From Pseudomonas marvdashtae (lineage in GTDB: Bacteria; Pseudomonadota; Gammaproteobacteria; Pseudomonadales; Pseudomonadaceae): a stretch of 64,000 nt of DNA. Positions 7,692 to 15,181 of the stretch are shown here, piece by piece (position 1 is the stretch's first letter; the number at the start of each line of letters is the position of its first letter). The stretch lies in contig NZ_JABWQX020000007.1 of the NCBI RefSeq assembly GCF_014268655.2, positions 1 to 64,000 on the forward strand, in the 5' to 3' direction. The translations under genes were made by a program, and so were the position numbers. Below the pieces are notes generated by a model. It was given only the letters and a program-made list of their open reading frames with translations. It ran no database searches and had not been told where the DNA came from.

Positions 7692-8368
7692 TGACGCCAC
7701 CGCTGGCGGACCCGAAATGGAAGCGGGCCTATAGGATCGTCAACAGCAGCTTTCCGCCAATCACGCTGTTCGAAGATGTGCTTGACCCGGATGACCTGGC
7801 CACCGCCTACGCCCTGGAAGCCCTGACCAATGACCGGCTCATGGAAGAAGCCGGCGTGCTGTCCCGGGTACGCTCTGAAGATCGGGTCTCCGGTCCAGGT
7901 TCCTCGCCTGTGATGGCGGCGTTTACCCACATCGGTAAAAGCAGTCGCTTCAGCGATGGCACGTTCGGTGTCTATTACGCCGCCAGCAGCCAGGAAGCGG
8001 CCATTGCCGAGACGTGTTACCACCAGGCTCGGTTCTTGAATGCGACCAACGAGCCTGACCTGGAATTGACCATGCGCACCTACGTCAACCGCGTCGTCAA
8101 ACCCTTGCACGACATCCGCCACGATTATCCACACCTGCACAATCCAGACCCCACGGCCTACGGCCCGTCCCAGGTGTTCGCCCGGGAACTGCGCGCGACA
8201 TTGTCGTGGGGGCTTTTGTACAACAGCGTTCGGTTGCCCGGTCATGAGTGCGTCGCCGCTTTTCGACCGCCAGCGGTATCGATTCCGGTGCAAGGCAAAC
8301 ATATCCGCTACGTCTGGAGTGCCCAGAAGCGGGAGATTTCGTTTGTGTTCGAGGTGAATCGAGTGTGA
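7691..8368 (+). CDS. RES-domain toxin (NAD+-degrading)
   Basis: The 225-residue protein has the RES family hallmarks: Arg in KRAYRIV at the N-terminus, the FSDGTFGVYYAASSQEAAIAE region with the conserved Glu, and Ser in the C-terminal half (SWGLLYNSVRLPGHECVA). RES toxins bind NAD+ through the Arg-Glu-Ser set and break it down, stopping growth until the antitoxin is restored. I start it at ATG 7691, overlapping the antitoxin stop, rather than at 7568 where the frame remains open inside the antitoxin gene. Nothing suggests inactivation. Confidence 0.88.
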   Translation: MTPPLADPKWKRAYRIVNSSFPPITLFEDVLDPDDLATAYALEALTNDRLMEEAGVLSRVRSEDRVSGPGSSPVMAAFTHIGKSSRFSDGTFGVYYAASSQEAAIAETCYHQARFLNATNEPDLELTMRTYVNRVVKPLHDIRHDYPHLHNPDPTAYGPSQVFARELRATLSWGLLYNSVRLPGHECVAAFRPPAVSIPVQGKHIRYVWSAQKREISFVFEVNRV

Positions 8369-8407
8369 GGCTGAACGCAGAAAGTCTTGTTGTTCACGGC
8401 TTATGAA

Positions 8408-9565
8408 TCAAGTTGCCGCGATCAGCGCTTGTTCTTCCAGCCATAATTCCTGAACGAACGGATCAGTAATCGCGTAGATTCCATGCCCCCGACGCATGAT
8501 GATATTTTCGGCCACCAAGGCAATCACTACGGGTTGGATTTCTTCAATACGCACATCCCGACCTACGGCTTGAGAATATTCTGCTGCAGCGTCAACGGAA
8601 AAAATCCCGCGTGCATCCCCTGTCGTCGAGGCAATTTTGTTGAAGATAGCCTGAGCCAAACTGCCCAGTTGCTCTACCTTCTCAAGTTCAATATTTGCCG
8701 CGGCGGAACGCAAGGTACTGGCGATGACGGGCAAGAACAAATCCGGATCGCCCTCTTGCTGCAATATCTGCCTAAGGGCTTTAAGCATCTCTTCCGGGCG
8801 GTTGCCAAGTGTAGCGAATGCCTGGGTAGCGATATCAAGGGACGGCAATTTTTGCTGACTGACAGTCATCGCCAGGCGGTTTAGCAGGTACTCGACATAA
8901 TCGCCCTTCAAGACTGGATACGCCGTAGAAGTAGCTCCGGAGAAAGCCTGGTTACGTTTCGCTGTGAGTTCGCTGACCTGCGCTCGGTGAGAGCCGGTGC
9001 CGATGAACAGAAAGTAGCCCGGGGTATCGGGGCGGGGATTGATGGCGTCACGAGCGGCTTTCAGCGCGAGCAACATTTGATTGCCGTCTTCAGAGGCGAT
9101 CGCGTGTTGAACCTCATCGACGATAAGCACCAAATCAGTCTTGGTTTGATCAACCACTTCGGTGAATGCTTGCGCAAGCGTCGTGCCCCCGACGTCACCG
9201 ACTCCTTCAAGTTTGAACCCGAACTTGAACCCTGCCGCACCGATGTCGACGCCGCCGACCCGCTTGAATGTTTTAAGCAGGCCAGACGTAGGCGTTTGTA
9301 ATTCCTTTAATGTCTTGCGAACGGCGTCGTGCAGTAAGGTGGCCGGATTGGCGAGGGTATCGCTCCAAAGGTCGACGTAAATGACGAGCGCACCTTCCTT
9401 TTCCAGCGCCGGAATCAGGTCACTTCGCAAAAACGTGGTTTTACCGGTTCTGCGCAACCCGGACAGAAACAACCCGGAACGCAAGCCTTCGTCAAGAACC
9501 CCCGGATTGAGAAGCTGATTGGCCATGCTTTCAGCCAGTTCCGGACGCTGGAAAATGCTACTCAT
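8408..9565 (-). CDS. Orphan AAA ATPase with C-terminal winged-helix-like region
   Basis: This 385-residue protein contains Walker A (SGLRRTGKTTFLRSDL, about residues 35-50) and Walker B (DLVLIVDEVQHA, about 145-155). FLFIGTGSHRAQVSEL follows and is consistent with a sensor 1 strand. The C-terminal third is helical and ends in EENIIMRRG-like segments that resemble a winged helix, as in ORC1/Cdc6-like and archaeal-type ATPases. No enzyme domain is fused and no close partner gene is on the same strand; it converges with the RES toxin 39 bases away. It may belong to a defence or mobile-element system, but that is inference. Confidence 0.75.
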   Translation of the reverse strand: MSSIFQRPELAESMANQLLNPGVLDEGLRSGLFLSGLRRTGKTTFLRSDLIPALEKEGALVIYVDLWSDTLANPATLLHDAVRKTLKELQTPTSGLLKTFKRVGGVDIGAAGFKFGFKLEGVGDVGGTTLAQAFTEVVDQTKTDLVLIVDEVQHAIASEDGNQMLLALKAARDAINPRPDTPGYFLFIGTGSHRAQVSELTAKRNQAFSGATSTAYPVLKGDYVEYLLNRLAMTVSQQKLPSLDIATQAFATLGNRPEEMLKALRQILQQEGDPDLFLPVIASTLRSAAANIELEKVEQLGSLAQAIFNKIASTTGDARGIFSVDAAAEYSQAVGRDVRIEEIQPVVIALVAENIIMRRGHGIYAITDPFVQELWLEEQALIAAT

Positions 9566-9586
9566 GCAATTATCCTGTTTTATGGA

Positions 9587-9613
9587 TTAGCCATAATTAT
9601 TGCTGAGCCATAA
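9587..9613 (-). repeat. Direct repeat AGCCATAAT upstream of the AAA ATPase gene
   Basis: AGCCATAAT occurs twice, 18 bases apart start to start, between 9587 and 9613, just upstream of ATG 9565. It could be a binding site or part of overlapping promoter elements. Confidence 0.35.
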
Positions 9614-9736
9614 TCTAGCATAAGGTTCATCTCAGATAGGAGGCGAAACGTTTGCATGTTGACCAGGACGATTGGAAGGGCTGCAACGCAGCCGACAGAG
9701 GCGAACTCCCGTACCAATGGGCGCAGGCGCAACTGA

Positions 9737-11344
9737 TCAAATCTTGAACTGCTGCACCGAAGATTGCATTGACCCCGCGGCGTCATTCAACTCGTCTGCC
9801 GTGTGTTGCAGGTTGTGAATGGACAAAGTGTTGTCCCTGGATTGCGCTGCAATCGCTTCCACCCGCTGAGCCATTTCATCACTGGCCTTGGATTGCTCGG
9901 CGATGGTGTGGGAAATTTCCTCGACCACTTCCGCAGCATGCCGCGCACCGGTACGGATTTCGCTGATGGACACTCCGGCCTGCTGGGCCAGGTTCACGCC
10001 TTCGTCCACGCGGCTGACGCATGCTTGCATGTTCGCCACTGCATCCCGGGCGCTGGTCTGGATGCGTCCGATCATCGTAGTGATTTCCTGGGTGGATTGC
10101 GTGGTGCGGGCCGCCAGGTTGCGTACTTCATCGGCCACCACCGCAAAGCCGCGCCCGGCCTCACCGGCGCGGGCCGCTTCAATGGCGGCGTTCAGCGCCA
10201 GCAGGTTGGTTTGCTCGGCGATGCTCTTGATCACTTGGATGATCGAGTGAATGTCCTCGGAAGACGCATCCAGTGCGGTGATTTTGCCGGAGGACTGGTT
10301 GACCACCTCAGCGATCCGGTTCATGCCTTCCACCACGCCGAGAATCACCTGGCCGCCGCTGCTCGCCAGTTGCTCGGACTGCGCCGAAATCGTCCGGGCG
10401 CTGTCGGCATGCTGATTGATCTGGCTGATGTTGGCGATCATCTGCTCCATGCTCGCCGCCATGCTGGTGGCGCTGTGGGCTTGCTGGTCGGCGCTGGACA
10501 CAATTTGCCGCGCGGTATCGCCCAACGTGCGAGAGGTGCCATGCAAGCCATCGCTCTGACTGCGGATCGTCGCGATCATCTGCCGCAAGTTGGATTGCAT
10601 CTGCTCGATCACACTTTGCAGTTGCCCCAGCTCATCATCGCCATGAGCGCCCATTGAATGCTGCAAATCGCCTTGGGAAATCGCCTGGGTGTTGAGGATG
10701 ATTTTATTCAGCGGCGTGAGCACGGCTTTAAGCAGGCTCCACGACAACAGCGCCAGCGCCACGCAGGTCGCCAGCAACGTGACGATCAGCCAGCGTTCAG
10801 AAGTATGAATGCTGTGGTCCTGATGCTCGCGAGACGACTTCGCCTGGTCTTCGATCAGCTCGCTGACCGCCTCGTTGCGCTCCTCCAGGGCCTCAAAGGC
10901 CTTGTCGAACTCGGCCCGCAACGCCCGGCCATCCTGAGCGCCGCTCAGCGCCTTGCCAATCACCTGCTTGGCTGAAGCGATATAAGCGTCGGCCTGAGGC
11001 TTCAACTCGGCAATCGTCTGGGAAATCGTCCCCGGCAAACGAGCCTCGGCGTTCTCGGCGATCACCTTGCGCATCCGCTCCGAATGCTCATCGAATGCCT
11101 CGGTCACTTCCTTCGCGCCGGCGGCATCGCCTGGCGCAACCAGCAAAGCAGCCAACACATCGCCACGAATGGCGTCATGCATCATGTCCGCCTCCATGTG
11201 CTTGCGCATGGCTGAGATACTGGTCTCGTTCTGTGCCAAGGCGTCGATCATGGCGTTATAACCCCACAGCCCGATACCGCCCAGCAACAGGGCAAAAAAC
11301 AGACTGACCAACCCCGAACCTACAATCTTGGTGCGGATTTTCAT
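9737..11344 (-). CDS. Methyl-accepting chemotaxis protein
   Basis: The 535-residue protein has the order expected of a membrane chemoreceptor: TM1 at about 10-30 ([18 protein letters not shown]), a helical periplasmic ligand domain of about 150 residues, TM2 at about 185-205 ([21 protein letters not shown] without its last residues), HAMP, and a long cytoplasmic coiled coil. The signalling hairpin is clear ([31 protein letters not shown]). It lacks a C-terminal CheR-binding pentapeptide. I start it at MKIRTKIV (11344), which has AGGAG upstream; the longer frame to 11416 adds residues unlike a signal anchor. The helical-bundle sensor suggests small organic ligands, but the ligand is unknown. 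Confidence 0.93.
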   Translation of the reverse strand: MKIRTKIVGSGLVSLFFALLLGGIGLWGYNAMIDALAQNETSISAMRKHMEADMMHDAIRGDVLAALLVAPGDAAGAKEVTEAFDEHSERMRKVIAENAEARLPGTISQTIAELKPQADAYIASAKQVIGKALSGAQDGRALRAEFDKAFEALEERNEAVSELIEDQAKSSREHQDHSIHTSERWLIVTLLATCVALALLSWSLLKAVLTPLNKIILNTQAISQGDLQHSMGAHGDDELGQLQSVIEQMQSNLRQMIATIRSQSDGLHGTSRTLGDTARQIVSSADQQAHSATSMAASMEQMIANISQINQHADSARTISAQSEQLASSGGQVILGVVEGMNRIAEVVNQSSGKITALDASSEDIHSIIQVIKSIAEQTNLLALNAAIEAARAGEAGRGFAVVADEVRNLAARTTQSTQEITTMIGRIQTSARDAVANMQACVSRVDEGVNLAQQAGVSISEIRTGARHAAEVVEEISHTIAEQSKASDEMAQRVEAIAAQSRDNTLSIHNLQHTADELNDAAGSMQSSVQQFKI

Positions 11345-11475
11345 CGTTTGCTGCTCCTGGAGCGGGGATTCTGGGCAAGTGTAGTTGAGCGCCAGCGGAG
11401 CCTTTGGACAGGCCATGCTCTTATTTGAGGGTATCGGCGGGGGAAAAAATTAGATGAATATCCACAAGCTCGGTG

Positions 11476-11530
11476 GACCATGAAACATGGTCAGCCCGTG
11501 GCGAGGGGCTTAGCGAAACGTCGCCACGGG
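11476..11530. repeat. Two adjacent inverted repeats
   Basis: GACCATG-AAA-CATGGTC at 11476-11492 is followed by CCCGTGGCGA...TCGCCACGGG at 11495-11530. A third hairpin, AATGCTGCC...GGCAGCATT, lies at 11560-11588. None has a T-run. The cluster lies between the chemoreceptor start and the end of the broken DUF3077 gene. Confidence 0.5.
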
Positions 11531-11599
11531 GTGTCCTTCCGTCCCTGCAGACGAAACTCAATGCTGCCGCGCTCAGCAAGGCAGCATTGCGCCAGCCGC

Positions 11600-11879
11600 T
11601 TAAGCCGGATTATTCCCCGGAGCTTCCAGCACCTTAACCACGTCATCAATGACGGCCTTGCTCATATCCTGCAAATAACACGACGCCCAGGCATACCGAT
11701 CCGCACCGCGAATCATCGCCGCGTCCTCGGCTAACAGCTTGGCAATGTGGAGCAGGTCGGAAGCGTGGGATAGGGCTTCGCCAAGGGGGGATGCCGCTGT
11801 TGACGCGGAATAGCGGGCGGTCGGAATGGTAGGAGAAGGGGGTTAGGCCTGGGGTTTTTAGGTCTTGCGGATTTGGCAT
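11600..11879 (-). pseudogene. DUF3077-type small protein, frameshifted
   Basis: From ATG 11879 (GGAG just upstream) the frame reads MPNPQDLKTPGLTPFSYHSD then RPLFRVNSGIP, a typical DUF3077 N-terminus. At a run of six C on the coding strand (plus positions 11785-11790) the conserved continuation LGEALSHASDLLHIAKLLAE then WASCYLQDMSKAVIDDVVK moves to the next frame and ends at TAA 11600. Removing one C would restore a single protein of about 92 residues. These small proteins are common in Pseudomonas and have no known function. Either the gene is freshly broken, slips at the C-run, or the assembly has one base too many. Confidence 0.72.
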
Positions 11880-12019
11880 TGTCTGGCTCCTTGACTGTAA
11901 GAGCCGCAACCGTCCTTTCCTACGGGATTGGGTCAGCAATCGTGGCGCGATGCTGGCAGCGTCCTTTCAGATCCCGGAAAATCAAAGCCAGGCATCTAGG
12001 CATTGGGAGTCCCATTGCC

Positions 12020-12081
12020 CCAGAAACAACAAAGCCCTCGCATTTCTGCGAGGGCTTTGTTTTGTATGGTGCCGGCACCAG
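12020..12081 (-). repeat. Direct repeat, distal copy (displaced tRNA-Thr 3' end plus terminator; attachment-site-like)
   Basis: These 62 bases match 14675-14736 with one difference (12044 against 14699). Read on the minus strand the copy contains the last bases of tRNA-Thr including CCA, then the terminator hairpin with stem AAGCCCTCGCA. This is the arrangement left when an element integrates at a tRNA 3' end and restores the gene with its own copy. The flanking gene-free stretches 11880-12019 and 12082-12250 show nothing else. Confidence 0.8.
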
Positions 12082-12251
12082 ACAGACGGTTTCTTGCTGC
12101 AAGGGTATGGGATTCGCGGGGCTGGAATTTGATGGATTTTCGGGCGTACCTCAAAGGGTCGCATAAATAAATCAGCTAGTTATGGCGTTTGGTGGAATCG
12201 AATCGGGAAGTATCTAAACCGGGTGGCCTTATAGCGCACCAAAAATCGAGA

Positions 12252-12270
12252 AGGAGGCCGAAGCGGCCTC
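12252..12270 (-). terminator. Hairpin downstream of the 48-residue gene
   Basis: GGAGGCCG-AAG-CGGCCTCC lies 20 bases after the stop of the small minus-strand gene and is followed on that strand by TTCTCGATTTTT. Confidence 0.6.
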
Positions 12271-12290
12271 CCCCCTTTTCCCTCTACCTC

Positions 12291-12437
12291 TCAGAAGTCA
12301 AAGGACAACTGTCCCGGCGGGCTACGGAAGTGATCGGTAACGTCTTCCCAGCGGCCGAAGCGGAAGCGCGGATAGCGACGGACGTAGACCGATTTGACGC
12401 GATTTGCCGGCGAACGGCGGTATTGTCTGGATGCCAT
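12291..12437 (-). CDS. Small basic protein, 48 residues, unknown function
   Basis: The ORF starts at ATG 12437 with AGGAGAT nine bases upstream and ends just before a terminator hairpin, so it looks like a real small gene. The protein is rich in Arg and aromatic residues (MASRQYRRSPANRVKSVYVR, then YPRFRFGRWEDVTDHF) and ends in LSFDF. It has no signal peptide or membrane segment. An RNA- or DNA-binding role would fit the charge but is only a guess. It is the first gene inside the tRNA-Thr element. Confidence 0.6.
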   Translation of the reverse strand: MASRQYRRSPANRVKSVYVRRYPRFRFGRWEDVTDHFRSPPGQLSFDF

Positions 12438-12603
12438 AGTGGCAGATCTCCTGTAGCTGTGTGGTGGCTGGAGAACTGCTCTTGGCTGGCCGGCTACGAC
12501 AAGCTTCCTTGCCACAGGCTGACACAGCTGATAGATTTCGAGCGCTAACCTGAAATCTGCAGAGCAGAGCAATGGCGCCAACCATCGCTTTTGTTTTTGT
12601 GTA

Positions 12604-12637
12604 AGGCCACTGAAGCGCCAACTTCAGTGGCCTTTTT
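12604..12637 (+). terminator. Strong hairpin with T-run
   Basis: AGGCCACTGAAG-CGCCAA-CTTCAGTGGCCT is followed by TTTT on the plus strand. No plus-strand gene is visible upstream, so it may end an unrecognised transcript or protect the downstream minus-strand genes from read-through. Confidence 0.65.
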
Positions 12638-12672
12638 CATTCGGGGTTACCCCTCGGGCTTAGTCATCCCCT

Positions 12673-13455
12673 CTATTCATCTTCAACTGCAAGCCGCTTT
12701 TCGACTTTTCTGAGCATCGCTTTCACGATGAGAAGGTCTTCCTCTTCGTTGATGACGATGAGCGAGTCCATCCCTGGACCCTTTATCCGTACTGTGAATT
12801 TCCCCTCGAGCTCCGGCTCACTGTGCCGATTATGTTCGAGGATCGGCTGGTTATTGACTGCTGGAGCGGAGCGGGTGGCCGATGTGGCGCTTGGCAGCGC
12901 TACTGTTTTTTCGATGGGCGCTGACTGTTCGCTGTCATCACCATTTTTTCCATTTTCGATCACTTCATTTGCTGCGTTTGGATGGGAACTGGACAGGACA
13001 TTGTCCTCTCCCAGTAGGCCGCATTGTTTCGCACCTTCGAGAAAGTAGCCTTCAACTCGAGAGGCGAACTGGTCAGGTACCCCAAACTCTCTGATCAAGA
13101 GCTTCTCGAAATGGGCCACGGGGAGCGTTTTGCTCTGGAATCGATCGTGAATAGCTCTGAAGAGTGGAGGCGAGAGAAAGGCCTTCATTCGGGCCTGCTT
13201 ACCCTCGTCCTCGTCATATGCAAGCGCTATATCACGAAAAAGTTGCGTAACCTTCAGTTGCCCCAATTTGTTGGTAATCAGTGAATACTTAACTGCGGCT
13301 CCAATTAAGCCTTTGAACGCTCCACTTGTATGCTGCTTGTTAAGCTTGTCTCCCGCCAAAGCTGAACTGCATTCGCCCCCAAGGTCGTTTACGGCTTGGG
13401 CGACTGCCAAACAGCTTTTCAGAGACGCCCTAGGGTAATCAATTTGCTTAGGCAT
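12673..13455 (-). CDS. Unknown 260-residue protein (possibly DUF5343-like N-terminal half)
   Basis: The start at ATG 13455 is supported by GAGGAGG about eight bases upstream; the longer frame to 13512 lacks a good site. Residues 1-150 are a compact helical region (YPRASLKSCLAVAQAVNDLG, GAFKGLIGAAVKYSLIT, HFEKLLIREFGVPDQFASRV) that recalls DUF5343, a match made from memory only. Residues about 165-215 are a low-complexity linker, and the C-terminal 45 residues (FTVRIKGPGMDSLIVINEEE) look like a small separate domain. It lies in the tRNA-Thr element, divergent from the BRCT gene. Function unknown. Confidence 0.7.
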   Translation of the reverse strand: MPKQIDYPRASLKSCLAVAQAVNDLGGECSSALAGDKLNKQHTSGAFKGLIGAAVKYSLITNKLGQLKVTQLFRDIALAYDEDEGKQARMKAFLSPPLFRAIHDRFQSKTLPVAHFEKLLIREFGVPDQFASRVEGYFLEGAKQCGLLGEDNVLSSSHPNAANEVIENGKNGDDSEQSAPIEKTVALPSATSATRSAPAVNNQPILEHNRHSEPELEGKFTVRIKGPGMDSLIVINEEEDLLIVKAMLRKVEKRLAVEDE

Positions 13456-13907
13456 GACCTGAGCCTCCTCTAGTGATGGCTGGATGGTAATTGAGCGGCC
13501 TTGGTTGCGCAAGAACTAGGAGTGCTAGATTTTGTGCTCTTATTTCTATCGGCGTGGCTTTTGACCTTTCGCTGCTTGCGGGTCCTGATCGCGAGGGGAG
13601 TCTGCGGATTTTTGAGGGGCTGGTAGTTGACGTCGCCGGCAAACTAAAGGCCCGTAGGCGCAAGGCGAAGGAACCTTAAGAGCCCCAATATGGACGATGT
13701 CGGAGCCCGCCTATGTGCTAAGCGCACATTAAACGACTGCCGCACCTGCGCGGAAAAAAGGGGACCGGAAAAAAGCGAAAAAAGGGGACGGATTTATTTT
13801 CTTATCAAAAAACGGGGTTCTGCGCGCAGGAATGCTAGGTTTGAACACACCATTCCTCAGGCAGCACCGCTTCAATGCCGGGCCAACACACCCGAAGGAG
13901 CCCCGTA
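13456..13907. other. Divergent intergenic region with a repeated A-rich/GGGGAC motif
   Basis: This 452-base stretch separates the unknown protein gene and the BRCT gene. At 13752-13800 the motif GGAAAAAAGGGGAC is repeated in near-tandem and runs into GGATTTATTTTC. Similar GGGGACGGATTTATTTT strings are scattered in Pseudomonas genomes, often near small transposase genes (recollection). No credible ORF was found. Confidence 0.4.
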
Positions 13908-14549
13908 ATGGACCTACACAACGAGTTCGAAAACAGCAAATTCTTTCACAACGCTCGTATTGATCGACGTGCTGCCGATGCCTTGGTCGGGCTGGCCGCT
14001 GGGATTACGGCCGACGGTGTCGTGAACGTCAACGAAGCGGTTTTTCTAAAGCAATGGTTGGAAAACAATCTCGCACATCTGAATGACCCGGTGATCAATC
14101 TGCTCTATTCGCGTTTGGCCTCCATGCTTCAGGACGATGCTCTGGACCCTGACGAAGCTCTTGAGCTGCTTAACATCCTGCGTAGTTTTTCTGGAGTAGG
14201 CATTGAGAAGTCGCAGGTCGGCGGAGCTATGGCTGTTGCTCCTACGGACCTTCCATTCAATTCACCGGCTCCTGGCTTGATGTGGGACGGCCGGTTGTTT
14301 GTATTTACAGGCGTAATGGCTTTTGGCCCGCGCAAAGATTGTCAGGCATTGGTCGAGGAGCGTGGCGGTTTGATTGGTGGTGGTGTGAGCAAGAAGGTGC
14401 ATTACCTGGTGGTCGGCAGCGTTGGTAATGAGCAGTGGCGCCACAGTACTTACGGAACGAAGATTATGAAGGCAGTGGAGCTGCGGGAGGCGGGGGCTTC
14501 GATTGCGATTGTGGGTGAGGACCACTGGCAAAAGATGCTGTTTGGTTGA
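13908..14549 (+). CDS. BRCT-domain protein with TerB-like N-terminal helical domain
   Basis: This 213-residue protein starts at ATG 13908 with AAGGAG nine bases upstream; the frame continues to 13875 without support. Residues 1-100 are helical and include GLAAGITADGVVNVNEAVFL, which resembles TerB-type sequences. Residues about 128-210 form a BRCT domain of the DNA-ligase type (GRLFVFTGVMAFGPRKDC, GVSKKVHYLVVGS, KAVELREAGASIAIV). Such single-BRCT proteins occur on mobile elements and next to exonuclease-like proteins; the activity is not known. It is the last gene before tRNA-Thr in the element. Confidence 0.8.
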   Translation: MDLHNEFENSKFFHNARIDRRAADALVGLAAGITADGVVNVNEAVFLKQWLENNLAHLNDPVINLLYSRLASMLQDDALDPDEALELLNILRSFSGVGIEKSQVGGAMAVAPTDLPFNSPAPGLMWDGRLFVFTGVMAFGPRKDCQALVEERGGLIGGGVSKKVHYLVVGSVGNEQWRHSTYGTKIMKAVELREAGASIAIVGEDHWQKMLFG

Positions 14550-14619
14550 GATTGCTTCCGTCGTGGTGTTCTAAAAGATTGCCCATCTTGGCCGAAAGAT
14601 TTTCGGTGGGTTGACGGCC

Positions 14620-14648
14620 TCATCGCGAGCAAGCTTGTTCCCGCAGGT
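14620..14648. repeat. REP-like sequence
   Basis: The bases TCGCGAGCAAGCTTGTTCCCGC match the Pseudomonas REP core (gcgagcaagct-type). It lies between the BRCT gene and the attachment-like repeat. Confidence 0.5.
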
Positions 14649-14674
14649 TTCAGCATGGGGTAAAAGTGGACGGT

Positions 14675-14721
14675 CCAGAAACAACAAAGCCCTCGCATCT
14701 CTGCGAGGGCTTTGTTTTGTA

Positions 14722-14736
<15 letters not shown>
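14675..14736 (-). repeat. Direct repeat, proximal copy, overlapping the tRNA-Thr 3' end and its terminator
   Basis: This copy contains the last 15 bases of tRNA-Thr plus the downstream hairpin with stem AAGCCCTCGCA and loop TCTC. It pairs with 12020-12081. Confidence 0.8.
14687..14716 (-). terminator. tRNA-Thr terminator
   Basis: Inverted repeat AAAGCCCTCGCA...TGCGAGGGCTTT directly downstream of the tRNA on the minus strand, followed there by TGTTGTTT. The second copy lies at 12032-12061. Confidence 0.7.
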
Positions 14737-14797
<61 letters not shown>

Positions 14798-15181
14798 GTG
14801 TGGGCGACGATTATAGCGATTGGGTGGTTTCTGTAAACCCCTGAATTCTGACTATTTTTAAGTAAGCCGCTGATCCTGGATGCAATTGCGGATGGGCGGT
14901 GTTTGCGGGGTGCGAAAAGTACGGCTGCTCGGTGCTAGCGATAAAGCGGAAAACTCACGTTCCGTTCCAATAAAACGCGCCTTTATATCGGTTTGTCCCG
15001 GCGCTTATGCACAATCGACACAACCCCGCCGGCCGCAATTTTCAATTTTGTGACAGCCTTCTCGTCCAGCCGCAAATACCTGTTTTCATGGTTTTTTATC
15101 CATGTGAACAAAAAATGAACAGCTTGGAAACGGTCAGGAAATTACGGTTTCGTTGGATCCAGGGCTATTTCATCAACAGAG
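14798..15181. other. Intergenic region upstream of tRNA-Thr
   Basis: These 384 bases must contain the tRNA promoter. One DnaA-box-like TTATCCACA occurs near 15181 but is isolated. A plus-strand 78-codon ORF (15007-15243) has no ribosome site or recognisable family. Nothing else is visible. Confidence 0.45.

Larger units (their letters stand above)
12082..14674. mobile_element. Putative 2.6 kb tRNA-Thr-integrated element without integrase
   Basis: The segment lies between the two copies of the 62-base repeat, the proximal one joined to intact tRNA-Thr. It holds a 48-residue protein gene, an unknown 260-residue protein gene and a BRCT protein gene, none belonging to the conserved gene order on either side. 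No tyrosine recombinase, transposase or replication gene can be seen, so it is either a non-autonomous island or the remnant of a larger one. The boundaries are inferred from the repeat. Confidence 0.6.

Noticed and set aside
7565..8302. 245-codon minus-strand ORF opposite the RES toxin
   Set aside because: Antisense shadow of a recognised toxin gene.
13491..13679. 62-codon plus-strand ORF in the divergent region of the element
   Set aside because: Starts at a non-ATG codon without a ribosome site and overlaps the 5' end of no known gene; composition is not convincing.
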